This document shows, one piece after another, positions 7,635 through 15,759 of a stretch of DNA of 64,000 nucleotides (within the stretch, counting starts at the first letter, position 1; every line of letters starts with the position of its first letter). The DNA comes from Porphyrobacter sp. GTDB taxonomy: Bacteria > Pseudomonadota > Alphaproteobacteria > Sphingomonadales > Sphingomonadaceae. Made by a program: the position numbers and the translations under genes. The stretch covers positions 1 through 64,000 of the forward strand of contig JAPZRO010000001.1 in NCBI GenBank assembly GCA_027531395.1, in the 5' to 3' direction. The notes beneath the pieces were generated by a model, which worked only from the letters and a program-made list of their open reading frames with translations, was not told the origin of the DNA and made no database searches.

Positions 7635-8855
7635 GTGGCTTCAGCATACATGATCGCACTCGCTGCAGCAGGCGCTGCGGTGGCCGCACCGGCGGCGGCC
7701 TCGGGCCTGCCCGCGGCCCAGCCCGCGCAGCCCGGCGATGCCGCGTGGCACTACATCCCCGCGATCGGTGAACAGACCGCCCAGCAACGCAGCGTCGACG
7801 ATCACCTCGCGGTGTTCACCCCCACCGCCGATCCGATCCGCCACACGATCGACTACGAGATCTGGGACTACGCGCTCAAGCACATCGTCCTGACCATGGG
7901 GCCCCCCGACCGGCAATCGGCCCGGCGCCCCGATCCGGTGATGGGCACGCGCCTCAAGCAGGGCGCACAATCGCGTTTTCGGCTGGAAGGCTCGATGGTG
8001 ATGTTCCGCTTCCTCGACGAGGGCATCATCAACTCCTTCACCGAATACCGGCAGGATCTGGAGCGGGTCACCGACACGCTCGACATTTCTGCCCTGCCGC
8101 GCAACGAGCAGCTCGCCTTCTGGATCAACCTCCACAACGTCGCGCTGCTGGAGCAGATCGCCAAGGAATGGCCGGTGCGCGAGCCGCGCGAAATCATGGT
8201 CGGCGGGGAACCGCTCGACGAGGCGCGCTTCATTACCGTCAAGGGCATTCCGGTCTCGCTGCGCGACATCCGCGAGCAGATCGTCTTCCGCCACTGGAAG
8301 GACCCTAAGGTGATCTACGGCTTCTGGCGCGGCGAGATCGGCGGGCCGGAACTCCAGCGCCATGCCTTCACCGGAGCCAATGTCAGCTCGCTGCTCGATG
8401 TGGCGGCGCTCGATTACGTCAATTCGCTGCGCGGCACCCAGAAACGCGGCGACCAGCTGGCGGTGGCGAGCCTCTATTCCGACGTCGCCCCGTTCTATTT
8501 CCCCGATTTCGAGCGCGATCTGCGCGCGCACCTGGCGAAGTATGCCGAAGAGCCCGTCACCGAAATGCTCAGCCGCACCACCCGCATCAGCGCGTCCATC
8601 AGCGAGACCGAGATCGCCGATCTTCACGGCGGCGCGCGGCCTGCGAACTATCTGTTCGTCTCCAGCGGGGCCGGAGCGATGGACGATCCGCTGATCGGCT
8701 GGTCGGAGAAGATGGGTCAGGCCGCCTTCGAACTGCTGAGCGACCGGCAGCGCAAGCTCCAGAACATGTGGCGCCGCGACCAGCCCGTCGGGCGGGTGTT
8801 CTTCTCCAACATCGAGCTGCCGGGCGATCCGCCGAACAAGAACGCGGTGGAGTGA
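7635..8855 (+). CDS. Secreted DUF547-domain protein (copy 2)
   Basis: This 406-residue tandem paralogue of the preceding gene shares long identical segments such as NEQLAFWINLHN and GFWRGEIGGP. It begins with an Ala-rich signal peptide. The GTG at 7635 follows GGGAGAGA; an out-of-frame ATG at 7630 ends after seven codons. Compared with copy 1 it has extra N-terminal residues and a longer C-terminal part. Conserved lengths and motifs argue both copies are functional. Function unknown. Confidence 0.83.
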   Translation: MASAYMIALAAAGAAVAAPAAASGLPAAQPAQPGDAAWHYIPAIGEQTAQQRSVDDHLAVFTPTADPIRHTIDYEIWDYALKHIVLTMGPPDRQSARRPDPVMGTRLKQGAQSRFRLEGSMVMFRFLDEGIINSFTEYRQDLERVTDTLDISALPRNEQLAFWINLHNVALLEQIAKEWPVREPREIMVGGEPLDEARFITVKGIPVSLRDIREQIVFRHWKDPKVIYGFWRGEIGGPELQRHAFTGANVSSLLDVAALDYVNSLRGTQKRGDQLAVASLYSDVAPFYFPDFERDLRAHLAKYAEEPVTEMLSRTTRISASISETEIADLHGGARPANYLFVSSGAGAMDDPLIGWSEKMGQAAFELLSDRQRKLQNMWRRDQPVGRVFFSNIELPGDPPNKNAVE

Positions 8856-8927
8856 TCCGCAGCAGGCTTGCGGCTGCAAGCGTCCCCCTGTTACGTCCCG
8901 CCTGATGGCGGGGAGCAGGGACACAGC

Positions 8928-10382
8928 ATGACAGCGCGCGCGATCGGCCTTGTAGTTGGCCCGCTGGCCTTTGCGCTGACGGCAGTGCTTGCGCCTCCCG
9001 CGGGCATGGCAGCCGGGGCATGGCTGGTCGCCGGGCTGGTCGTGTGGATGGCAGCCTGGTGGATGACCGAGGCCGTGCCGATGGAGATCACCGCGCTGCT
9101 GCCCTTTCTGGTGCTGCCGCTGGCGGGCATTTCCTCCGCCGAGGACACGGCCAGCGACTACTACTCGCCGATCCTTTTCCTGCTGCTGGGCGGGGCTTTC
9201 ATCGCGCTGGCGATCGAGCGCACCGGGCTGCACCGGCGTCTGAGCCTCGCGATCCTGCGGCTGGTGGGCACCGGCGGGGGGCCTGAAAGGCTGCTGCTGG
9301 CTTTCATGATCTCGGCCGGGCTGCTGTCGATGCTGATCTCGAACACCTCGACCGCGCTGATCATGATGCCGATGGCGCTGGCGGTGCTGGAAGGGGGCGA
9401 GCGCACAAGCGAGACGTTAGGACAGCAAGCAAAGTCCTCAAGCAGCGAAGCGGTAGGACAACAAGAAGGCATCGCCGGTGCGCTGCCGATGGGGATCGCC
9501 TTTGCGGCCAGCATCGGCGGGCTCGGCACCATCGTCGGCTCGCCCACCAATGCCATATCGGTTGGTCTGCTCGACCAGATTGCCGGAGTGCGGATAAGCT
9601 TCCTGCAATGGTCGCTCTACGGCGTGCCGCTGGTGCTGCTGAGCGTGCCGCTGGCGGCTTTCATCATCGCCCGGGTGCAGCAGGTCGCCCGCCATCCCTT
9701 CGATCTCGACCGCGCGCGCGCGGCGATTGCCAGCCAGCCTGACTGGAGCAGTGCCGAGCAGCGGCTGGCGGTGCTGGTGGCACTGACCTTTGCCGGATGG
9801 GTCACCCAGCCCCTGGTCGCGCCGCTGTTTCCGCCCGGAGCCTGGAGCGACGGCACCATCGCCGGCCTCGCCGCGCTGGCGCTGTTCCTCCTGCCCGACG
9901 GCACAGGTCGCAGCCTGCTGGTGTGGGACGAGGCCAAGGCCGCGCCGTGGAGCATGATCTTCCTGTTCGGCGGCGGTCTGGCGCTGGCAGGCGGGATGCA
10001 AGCCTCGGGCCTCACAGGCTGGCTCGGCGAAGCGCTGCTGCCGCTCGAAAGCTGGCCGCTGATCCTTGTCGCGCTGGCCGTGACCGCGCTGGTGATCGTG
10101 ATCACCGAATTCGCCAGCAACGTCGCCACCGCGACCGGGATCGTGCCCGTCGTCGCAGCGCTGGTGGTGGCGCTCGGCGCGGATCCGGTGCTGCTCGCAC
10201 TGCCGGCGGCGCTCGCGGCAAGCTGGGGCTTCATGCTGCCGGCCGGCACCGGCCCCAATGTGATCGCGTGGAGCACGGGGCGCATCCGGATCGGCCGGAT
10301 GGTCACCGCCGGCGCGCTGCTCGACATCGCCGGCGTCTTCCTGCTGGTCGGAATTGTGTGGGGGATTGCTGCGCTGGTGTGA
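8928..10382 (+). CDS. DASS/SLC13-family anion symporter
   Basis: This 484-residue polytopic inner-membrane protein of the divalent anion:sodium symporter family probably imports dicarboxylates, sulfate or a related anion. Family signatures are visible: the WWMTEAVPMEITALLPFLVLP region early, LISNTSTALIMMP, IVGSPTNAI in the first substrate/sodium motif, and LPAGTGPNVIAWSTG in the second. A poorly conserved, Ser/Gln-rich stretch at about residues 158-181 is encoded by an internal tandem repeat (9408-9467). The start at 8928 follows GGGAGCAGGG. The substrate cannot be told from sequence. Confidence 0.88.
   Translation: MTARAIGLVVGPLAFALTAVLAPPAGMAAGAWLVAGLVVWMAAWWMTEAVPMEITALLPFLVLPLAGISSAEDTASDYYSPILFLLLGGAFIALAIERTGLHRRLSLAILRLVGTGGGPERLLLAFMISAGLLSMLISNTSTALIMMPMALAVLEGGERTSETLGQQAKSSSSEAVGQQEGIAGALPMGIAFAASIGGLGTIVGSPTNAISVGLLDQIAGVRISFLQWSLYGVPLVLLSVPLAAFIIARVQQVARHPFDLDRARAAIASQPDWSSAEQRLAVLVALTFAGWVTQPLVAPLFPPGAWSDGTIAGLAALALFLLPDGTGRSLLVWDEAKAAPWSMIFLFGGGLALAGGMQASGLTGWLGEALLPLESWPLILVALAVTALVIVITEFASNVATATGIVPVVAALVVALGADPVLLALPAALAASWGFMLPAGTGPNVIAWSTGRIRIGRMVTAGALLDIAGVFLLVGIVWGIAALV
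9408..9467 (+). repeat. In-frame 36-nt-period tandem repeat inside the symporter gene
   Basis: Two 24-base copies (9408-9431 and 9444-9467) match at 19 of 24 positions and start 36 bases apart, so they stay in frame. Both contain TAGGACA-CAAG. The stretch is about half A/T by hand count while flanking DNA is strongly G/C. It encodes SETLGQQ and SEAVGQQ in a loop between membrane segments and looks like an inserted or expanded element. Confidence 0.7.
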
Positions 10383-10459
10383 AACCTTTGCTGCCGCGCT
10401 TGAAACGATCGTGCGCGCGCGATACTCCGGGTCCAGCACAGCGGTGGCAGCGGAGAGGC

Positions 10460-10540
10460 GTTCCTGCGGAGGTTAGGAACGGGCGCCCTGCCTTCCGCCG
10501 ACCGGCTCCCGCCTTCCTGGGAGCGTGAGCATAGGAAGGA
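10460..10540 (+). promoter_or_regulatory. Structured leader that can hide the Shine-Dalgarno sequence
   Basis: The SD AGGAAGGA (10533-10540) pairs with CCTTCCT (10512-10518), a perfect 7-bp hairpin. Upstream, GTTCCT (10460-10465) pairs with AGGAAC (10475-10480). AGGAA of the first hairpin can alternatively pair with TTCCT at 10514-10518, which would free the SD. This is the logic of a translational riboswitch or attenuator. It does not match any SAM or SAH riboswitch consensus I know. Confidence 0.45.
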
Positions 10541-10549
10541 AGCGCCGTC

Positions 10550-11863
10550 ATGCCTGACGCCGTCGATGCTGTCGAAACACCCACCCCTCGCCGCAAGCCC
10601 AAGCCCGCCAAGCGCGAGATCGGCGGGCGCCCCTTGAAGCCCTCCACGCTGATGATGGGCCACGGCTATGATCCGGTGCTCTCGGAAGGCTCGCTCAAGG
10701 CTCCGATCTTCCTCACCAGCACCTTCGCCTTCGAAAGCGCCGCTGCGGGCAAGCGCCACTTCGAGGGCATCACCGGCCTGCGCGAAGGCGGGGCGGAGGG
10801 CCTTGTCTATTCGCGCTTCAACGGGCCGAACCAGGAGATCCTGGAAGATCGTCTCGCGGTTTGGGACGGGGCCGAGGACGCGTTGACCTTCTCCAGCGGC
10901 ATGACCGCGATCTGCATCCTGATGATGGCCTATTGCGGCCAGAACGACGTGATCGTGCATTCCGGCCCGCTCTATGCCGCCTCGGAAGGCTTCGTCGCCA
11001 AGGTGCTGAGCCGCTTCGGCGTGACCTATGTCGACTTCCCGGCAGGCGCGACCCGCGCGGAGCTCGACGCGGTGCTGGAGCGGGCCAAGGCACAGGCCGC
11101 GGCGCAGGGCGGGAAGGTGGCGATGATCTACCTCGAAAGCCCCGCCAACCCTACCAACGCTCTCGTCGATGTCGAGGCGGTGCGCGATGCGCGGGATGCG
11201 GTTCTTGCAGGCGTTCCGATCGCCATCGACAACACCTTCCTCGGCCCGCTGTGGCAGCGCCCGCTCGAGCACGGGGCGGACATCGTCGCCTATTCGCTGA
11301 CCAAGTATGTCGGCGGCCATTCCGATCTGGTTGCGGGCAGCATCGCGGGCGCCAAGCGCTGGATGGACCCGGTGCGGGCGCTGCGTAACACCATGGGCGG
11401 GATCGTCGATCCCAACACCGCGTGGATGCTGCTGCGCTCGCTGGAGACGGTCGAGCTGCGGATGCAGCGCGCGGGCGAGAACGCGGCCAAGGTCTGCGCC
11501 TTCCTGCGCGAGCATCCCAAGGTCGAAGGCCTCGGCTACCTCGGCTTCATCGCCGACCCGCGCCAGCAGGACATCTATGACCGCCATTGCCTCGGCGCCG
11601 GCAGCACCTTCAGCCTGTTCATCAAGGGGGGCGAGGCGGAGTGCTTCCGCTTCCTCGACAACCTCACCATCGCCAAGCTCGCGGTCAGCCTCGGCGGGAC
11701 CGAGACGCTGGCGAGCCACCCCGCCTCGATGACGCACCTTTCGGTCCCGCAGGCGCGCAAGGACCTGCTCGGCATCACCGACAATCTCGTTCGCATCAGC
11801 GTTGGGATCGAGGATGCCGACGATCTGATCGCCAACTTCGCGCAGGCGCTGGAACATGTGTGA
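10550..11863 (+). CDS. Cys/Met-metabolism PLP enzyme (cystathionine gamma-synthase family)
   Basis: This 437-residue PLP-dependent trans-sulfuration enzyme contains the PLP lysine at residue 252 in SLTKYVGGHSD, with the preceding IAIDNTF and YSRFNGPNQEILE segments of the family. Methionine gamma-lyase, cystathionine gamma-synthase/lyase and O-acetylhomoserine sulfhydrylase share this fold and I cannot separate them by eye. It has a roughly 30-residue basic N-terminal extension. A structured leader precedes it, consistent with control by a sulfur metabolite. It may be co-transcribed with the SDR-like gene 50 bases downstream. Confidence 0.88.
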   Translation: MPDAVDAVETPTPRRKPKPAKREIGGRPLKPSTLMMGHGYDPVLSEGSLKAPIFLTSTFAFESAAAGKRHFEGITGLREGGAEGLVYSRFNGPNQEILEDRLAVWDGAEDALTFSSGMTAICILMMAYCGQNDVIVHSGPLYAASEGFVAKVLSRFGVTYVDFPAGATRAELDAVLERAKAQAAAQGGKVAMIYLESPANPTNALVDVEAVRDARDAVLAGVPIAIDNTFLGPLWQRPLEHGADIVAYSLTKYVGGHSDLVAGSIAGAKRWMDPVRALRNTMGGIVDPNTAWMLLRSLETVELRMQRAGENAAKVCAFLREHPKVEGLGYLGFIADPRQQDIYDRHCLGAGSTFSLFIKGGEAECFRFLDNLTIAKLAVSLGGTETLASHPASMTHLSVPQARKDLLGITDNLVRISVGIEDADDLIANFAQALEHV

Positions 11864-11913
11864 GTTTTCTCCCCTCGCCTGCTAGGCCACAAGCCGCAGC
11901 GAGGGAGAAGACC

Positions 11914-12756
11914 ATGACAGACAGCCGCAAACCCGTGTTTCTCGTGATCGGCGCGGGCGCCGGGATCGGGGGCAATGCCGCGATGCGCTTTGCCGCCGGG
12001 GGCTACCATGCGGTGATGGCACGGCGCAGCGACGAAGCCGGCCTCCAGCGGCTGGTAGGCGAGATCGAAGCGGCGGGCGGCTCTGCCTCCGGCACCCTCC
12101 TCAACGCCGCCGAGGACGGGGTGATCGAGGAGCTGGTGGCGCGCACCGAGCGCGATGTCGGCCCGATCCAGTGTGCGCTCTACAACCTCGGCGCGCAGAT
12201 CGGTAACCGCAGCCTCGATCAGACCCCGCACCGCATCTTCGAGCTCGGCTGGCGGCTGGCGACCTTCGGGGTGTTCCGCCTCGCCCATGCGCTGTTCCCG
12301 CTGATGGTCGAGCGCGCCAAGACCGGCGCGCACGGCACGCTGCTGGTCACCTCGGCCACGGCGGCGATGCGCGGCAATGCCGGCCAGCACAGCCATGCCG
12401 CGGCGATGGGCGGGCGGCGGATGCTGTGCCAGACGCTCAATGCCGAATTCGCGCCCCAGGGCGTCCACGTCGCCCATGTGGTGGTCGACGGCGCGGTCGA
12501 CGCGCCCGACACGCTCGGCAAGCTGCTGGGGGACCGTTACGAGACCTTCAAGGCGAACAAGGGCCGCGAGGGCATCATCGATCCGGCCGCGCTGGCCGAG
12601 ACCTACTGGCACCTCGCCCACCAGCCGCGCAACTGCTGGAGCCACGAGGTCGACGTCCGCCCGTGGACCGATGTCGCTTGGTGGAACGACAACCCCGATC
12701 CGCAGATCGACTCGCGCGGCAAGGGGTTTGCCGGGCCGCCGCCTGTTCAGGATTGA
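11914..12756 (+). CDS. SDR-like protein lacking the catalytic Tyr/Lys
   Basis: This 280-residue Rossmann-fold protein belongs to the short-chain dehydrogenase/reductase superfamily. The nucleotide-binding loop reads GAGAGIG and the HVAHVVVDGAVD strand is typical of the SDR_c10-like group. Where classical members have Ser, then Tyr-x-x-x-Lys, this protein has SATAAMRG then HAAAMGG. The Tyr position appears to be His and the Lys position Met. It may therefore bind NAD(P) without classical reductase chemistry, or use other residues. The ATG at 11914 follows GAGGGAGAAG. The C-terminal tail contains DVRPWTD and WWNDNPDP, recognisable but of unknown role. Confidence 0.75.
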   Translation: MTDSRKPVFLVIGAGAGIGGNAAMRFAAGGYHAVMARRSDEAGLQRLVGEIEAAGGSASGTLLNAAEDGVIEELVARTERDVGPIQCALYNLGAQIGNRSLDQTPHRIFELGWRLATFGVFRLAHALFPLMVERAKTGAHGTLLVTSATAAMRGNAGQHSHAAAMGGRRMLCQTLNAEFAPQGVHVAHVVVDGAVDAPDTLGKLLGDRYETFKANKGREGIIDPAALAETYWHLAHQPRNCWSHEVDVRPWTDVAWWNDNPDPQIDSRGKGFAGPPPVQD

Positions 12757-12904
12757 GGCGGAAAAGCTGAAGTTGGAGACAGTTGAGACACTGTCCTGAA
12801 CCGGAAAACCTGCCCCTTGCAGAGCCAGACGGGCGAGGGGTGAAAGGGAAGCGCAGCAGGCCATGCGCCCAGCCTGTCAGGCGATGCGCAGGTAGGAAAG
12901 CAGC

Positions 12905-13438
12905 CTAACCTCGCCACTCCCGCCGTTCCTCGGCGGCGCGCAGGACTTCGTAGCTGGTCTGGATCAGCTGGAACTGCTTCGCCGCCTCGGCATCGCCCGG
13001 CTTCACATCGGGGTGCACTTCCTTGGCGCGGGCGCGGTAGGCCTTCTTCACCGCGCTGAAATCCGCATCGGCCTCCAGCCCGAGCACCTCGAGCGCGCGC
13101 ATTTCGTCCGCCGAGCGCGAGCCGTCGCCCGATCCCGCCCAGCCGTAATGCGCGCTTTCGGCATAGCCCGCGCTTTCCTGCCGCTCGGCGCGGGCGCGTT
13201 CTTCCTTTTCGGCCTGCTCGAGCCCTTCGAAGTAATCCCACTTGGAATTGTATTCGGCCGCGTGCTTCTGGCAGAAATACCACCGGTCACGGCTGTTGGG
13301 GGCCTTGGGCGCAGGACAATTGCCCGGCTCGTCGCAGCCGTGGCGATCGCAGATGCGGACATTCACCGCCTCCTGCGAGGCGCCATAGGGCCGCCAGCGC
13401 GGGAAGCCCCAGTCCATCGAACGGCGCGCGCGGCTCAT
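12905..13438 (-). CDS. J-domain protein with N-terminal Cys/His cluster
   Basis: This predicted 177-residue DnaJ-family co-chaperone carries the J domain at its C-terminus (about 115-175) with the HPD motif at 142-144, needed to stimulate Hsp70 ATPase. The N-terminal part has Cys30, Cys35, Cys41, Cys56 and His59 in a spacing that suggests a small zinc site, followed by a charged Glu/Arg helix. This layout is common in alphaproteobacterial J proteins of unknown client. The frame continues upstream, but MSRARRSMDWGF (ATG at 13438) is the likeliest start. Confidence 0.85.
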   Translation of the reverse strand: MSRARRSMDWGFPRWRPYGASQEAVNVRICDRHGCDEPGNCPAPKAPNSRDRWYFCQKHAAEYNSKWDYFEGLEQAEKEERARAERQESAGYAESAHYGWAGSGDGSRSADEMRALEVLGLEADADFSAVKKAYRARAKEVHPDVKPGDAEAAKQFQLIQTSYEVLRAAEERREWRG

Positions 13439-13545
13439 GCGAGCAAGGCCATGGCGGCGGGGCAAATGTCGTTGGTCGAAAGCATCACGCGCTCAATCTA
13501 GGCGAGGTGGCGCGCAAAGCAAAGCGATGCGAGCACGGGAACCGG

Positions 13546-13571
13546 TTGCAATGTGAAATGTTGCATTGCAA
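13546..13571. promoter_or_regulatory. 26-bp inverted repeat between divergent genes
   Basis: TTGCAATG (13546-13553) and CATTGCAA (13564-13571) form perfect 8-bp arms around a 10-base spacer in the region shared by the J-domain gene and the 53-residue ORF. It is A/T-rich compared with its surroundings and has the form of a dimeric repressor or activator site. No regulator is nearby, so the binding protein is unknown. Confidence 0.5.
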
Positions 13572-13622
13572 TAGAACACCGGGCGGCGGCATAGTTTCCG
13601 CCGATCCCAGAAAGACCGAAGC

Positions 13623-13784
13623 ATGAGCCCGCAACTGACCCTCTCCAGCCTGTTTTCCGTGCTTGCCCTCGCCGGGCTGTGCATTGTCACGTCGGTGCAG
13701 GATCTGTCCGGGGCCGAGGCTCCGGCGGCGCCTGCGCCCTACGCGGTGCAGGCCGGGCTTGCGCCCGACCTGCTCAACAGCTGA
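13623..13784 (+). CDS. Small 53-residue membrane or secreted peptide
   Basis: An ATG-to-TGA frame of 53 residues has an N-terminal hydrophobic segment (LFSVLALAGLCIVTSV, about residues 10-25) followed by an Ala/Pro-rich tail. It fills the gap between the divergent inverted repeat and pal, and ends 3 bases from the pal stop. The RBS is weak (AGAAAGA). I do not recognise it; the signal-peptide-like start and fit in the gap are the only support. Confidence 0.45.
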   Translation: MSPQLTLSSLFSVLALAGLCIVTSVQDLSGAEAPAAPAPYAVQAGLAPDLLNS

Positions 13785-13787
13785 AAA

Positions 13788-14306
13788 TCAGTTGATGATG
13801 ACGCTCGCGGCGCGGCGGTTCTGCGCCCATGAGGCCTCGTCCGAACCGAGCGCCACCGGGCGTTCCTTGCCATAGCTCACCACCGCGATCCGGCCCGGAT
13901 CGACACCGAGGCTGACGAGGAAATTCTTGGCCGCGTTGGCGCGCTTTTCGCCCAGCGCGATGTTGTATTCGCGCGTGCCGCGCTCGTCGGCATGGCCTTC
14001 GATGGTGAAGGTGATCTGCGGATAGCGCGCGAAATACTGCGCCTGCGCCTGCAGCGCGGCGGCATCCTGCGAATCGACGTTATAGCGATCGGTGTCGAAA
14101 TAGATCGTGGTCGAGGAGCCGACCGCGGCGGCGAAGTGCGCCTGCGTGCCCACCATCGGGCCGGTGGGCTGGGGCTGCGGCGTGGTCTGCACCACGGTTG
14201 TCCGCTCCTGCGGCGGCGGCGGCAGGGTCTCGGGCGCCTTCTTGGCGCAGGCGGCAAGCGCGGTGGCCGAGGCCAGCAGCGCGATCGTGGCAAGCTTGGT
14301 GTTCAT
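13788..14306 (-). CDS. pal: Peptidoglycan-associated lipoprotein Pal
   Basis: This 172-residue outer-membrane lipoprotein of the Tol-Pal system tethers the outer membrane to peptidoglycan and helps constriction at division. The signal peptide ends in LAAC with lipidated Cys20. A Pro/Gln-rich linker leads to the OmpA-like domain (about 60-172) with the peptidoglycan-binding HADERGTREYN motif. It is the last gene of the ybgC-tolQRAB-pal operon, 43 bases after tolB. CpoB (ybgF) does not follow. Confidence 0.96.
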   Translation of the reverse strand: MNTKLATIALLASATALAACAKKAPETLPPPPQERTTVVQTTPQPQPTGPMVGTQAHFAAAVGSSTTIYFDTDRYNVDSQDAAALQAQAQYFARYPQITFTIEGHADERGTREYNIALGEKRANAAKNFLVSLGVDPGRIAVVSYGKERPVALGSDEASWAQNRRAASVIIN

Positions 14307-14349
14307 CGCATTTCCTTTCGGCTTGTCATCTCGTGAACGGGTGAGGGGC

Positions 14350-15759
14350 TCAGGGCCGGATCGGGCCCCAGGCCGGGTCGGAAGCGTCGACCGGGGTCGG
14401 CAGGCGGCGTTCGTTCTGGCCGGTCAGATCGACCTGCCAGATGCCCGAGCGCCCGGTGTTTTTCTCGGTGCGGAAGAACTGGATGATGCGGCCGTTGGGC
14501 GCCCAGGTCGGGGCCTCGTCCTGCCAGCCGCGGGTCAGCACGCGCATGTTGCCGCCCGCCGTATTCATCACCGCGACGTTGAAGTCGCCCGCGATCCGCG
14601 TGAAGGCGATCTGGTCGCCGCGCGGGCTCCATTCGGGCGTGGCGCAGCGCCCGCCGAAGAAGCTGATGCGCTTCTGGTTCGATCCGTCCGCGTCCATCAC
14701 ATAGCATTGCTGGCTGCCCGAACGGTCGCTTTCGAACACGATCTTCTTGCCATCGGGCGAGTAGGACCCGCCGACATCGATGCCGGGCGAGTTGGTGAGC
14801 TTGACGCTCTGCCCGCCGGTCGAGGGCACGCGGTAGATCTCGGTATTGCCGGCCACCGCCATCGAATAGAGGATGGACTTGCCATCGGGCGACCAGCGCG
14901 GGGCGAGCGTGGGATTGCGGTTCTCGGTCACCAGCGTCTGCTTGCCGGTGCCGATGTCATAGACATAGATGCGCGGATTGCCGTCGACATAGGAGAGATA
15001 GAGGATCTTCGAATAGTCGGGCGAATAGCGCGGGGTGAGCGCGGTGGCGCTGCCGAGCGTCAGGAAACGGTGGTTCGCCCCGTCGCTGTCCATCACCGCG
15101 AGACGCTTCACGCGGCGGTCCTTGGGGCCGGTCTCGGCGATATAGGCGATGCGGCTGTCGAAGAACGGGCTCTCGCCGGTGAGGCGGCTGAAGATGAGGT
15201 CGGAACACTTGTGCGCCGCGCGCCGCCAGTCGGCCGGGCCCACCACCCAGCCCTCGCGCACCAGCTCGTTCTGGAGCGCGACGTCGTAAAGGTAGCAGCC
15301 GACCACCAGCCGGCCATCGTCGCGCGCGCGGACATAGCCGTGCACCAGCATCTCGGCGCTGCGCCCACTCCAGGTGGAGAAGGCCGGGGCGGTGATCTCG
15401 GCGAAGGCGGGCTGCGGCAGGCTGTCGGGGCCGACCGGCTTGAACAACCCGTTGTTGCGCAGGTTGGCGGTGATGACGCGCGCGATCTCGCGGCCCAGAG
15501 CGCCGGTGCCGGCCTCGTTGGCGGGAGTGGCCCGCTCGCGGTCGGTGGCGAAGGCGGGGATGGCGATGCCGATGTCGGACCAGGCGCTTTCGTCGGTGAC
15601 GGTGAAGGAAATGCCCTCCTCTGCCTGCGCTGCGGAGGCGTCGGTGGTGGTCTTCTCGACCGCGCCATCCTCGCCGATCGGCGCACCGAGATCCTGCGCC
15701 AGTGCTGCCGCGGGAAGCGCGACGGAAAGCAGCAGGGCGAGAGCGAAGAGCGATTTCAT
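14350..15759 (-). CDS. tolB: Tol-Pal system periplasmic protein TolB
   Basis: This 469-residue protein has a signal peptide (LPAAALAQ), an N-terminal alpha/beta domain and a C-terminal six-bladed beta-propeller with repeated SPDGKKI and SPD-type PD40 motifs. TolB binds Pal and is released by TolA, cycling Pal to the division site. The start overlaps the tolA stop by 4 bases. Length is slightly above the E. coli form, with the extra residues after the signal peptide. Confidence 0.96.
   Translation of the reverse strand: MKSLFALALLLSVALPAAALAQDLGAPIGEDGAVEKTTTDASAAQAEEGISFTVTDESAWSDIGIAIPAFATDRERATPANEAGTGALGREIARVITANLRNNGLFKPVGPDSLPQPAFAEITAPAFSTWSGRSAEMLVHGYVRARDDGRLVVGCYLYDVALQNELVREGWVVGPADWRRAAHKCSDLIFSRLTGESPFFDSRIAYIAETGPKDRRVKRLAVMDSDGANHRFLTLGSATALTPRYSPDYSKILYLSYVDGNPRIYVYDIGTGKQTLVTENRNPTLAPRWSPDGKSILYSMAVAGNTEIYRVPSTGGQSVKLTNSPGIDVGGSYSPDGKKIVFESDRSGSQQCYVMDADGSNQKRISFFGGRCATPEWSPRGDQIAFTRIAGDFNVAVMNTAGGNMRVLTRGWQDEAPTWAPNGRIIQFFRTEKNTGRSGIWQVDLTGQNERRLPTPVDASDPAWGPIRP

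Noticed and set aside
10383..10549. A SAM-I, SAM-II or SAH riboswitch before the PLP gene
   Set aside because: I looked for their conserved cores and did not find them; only generic stems with SD pairing can be supported.
9617..11857. A 746-codon frame opposite the symporter and PLP enzyme
   Set aside because: Both real genes have conserved motifs; the antisense frame spans their intergenic leader and looks random.
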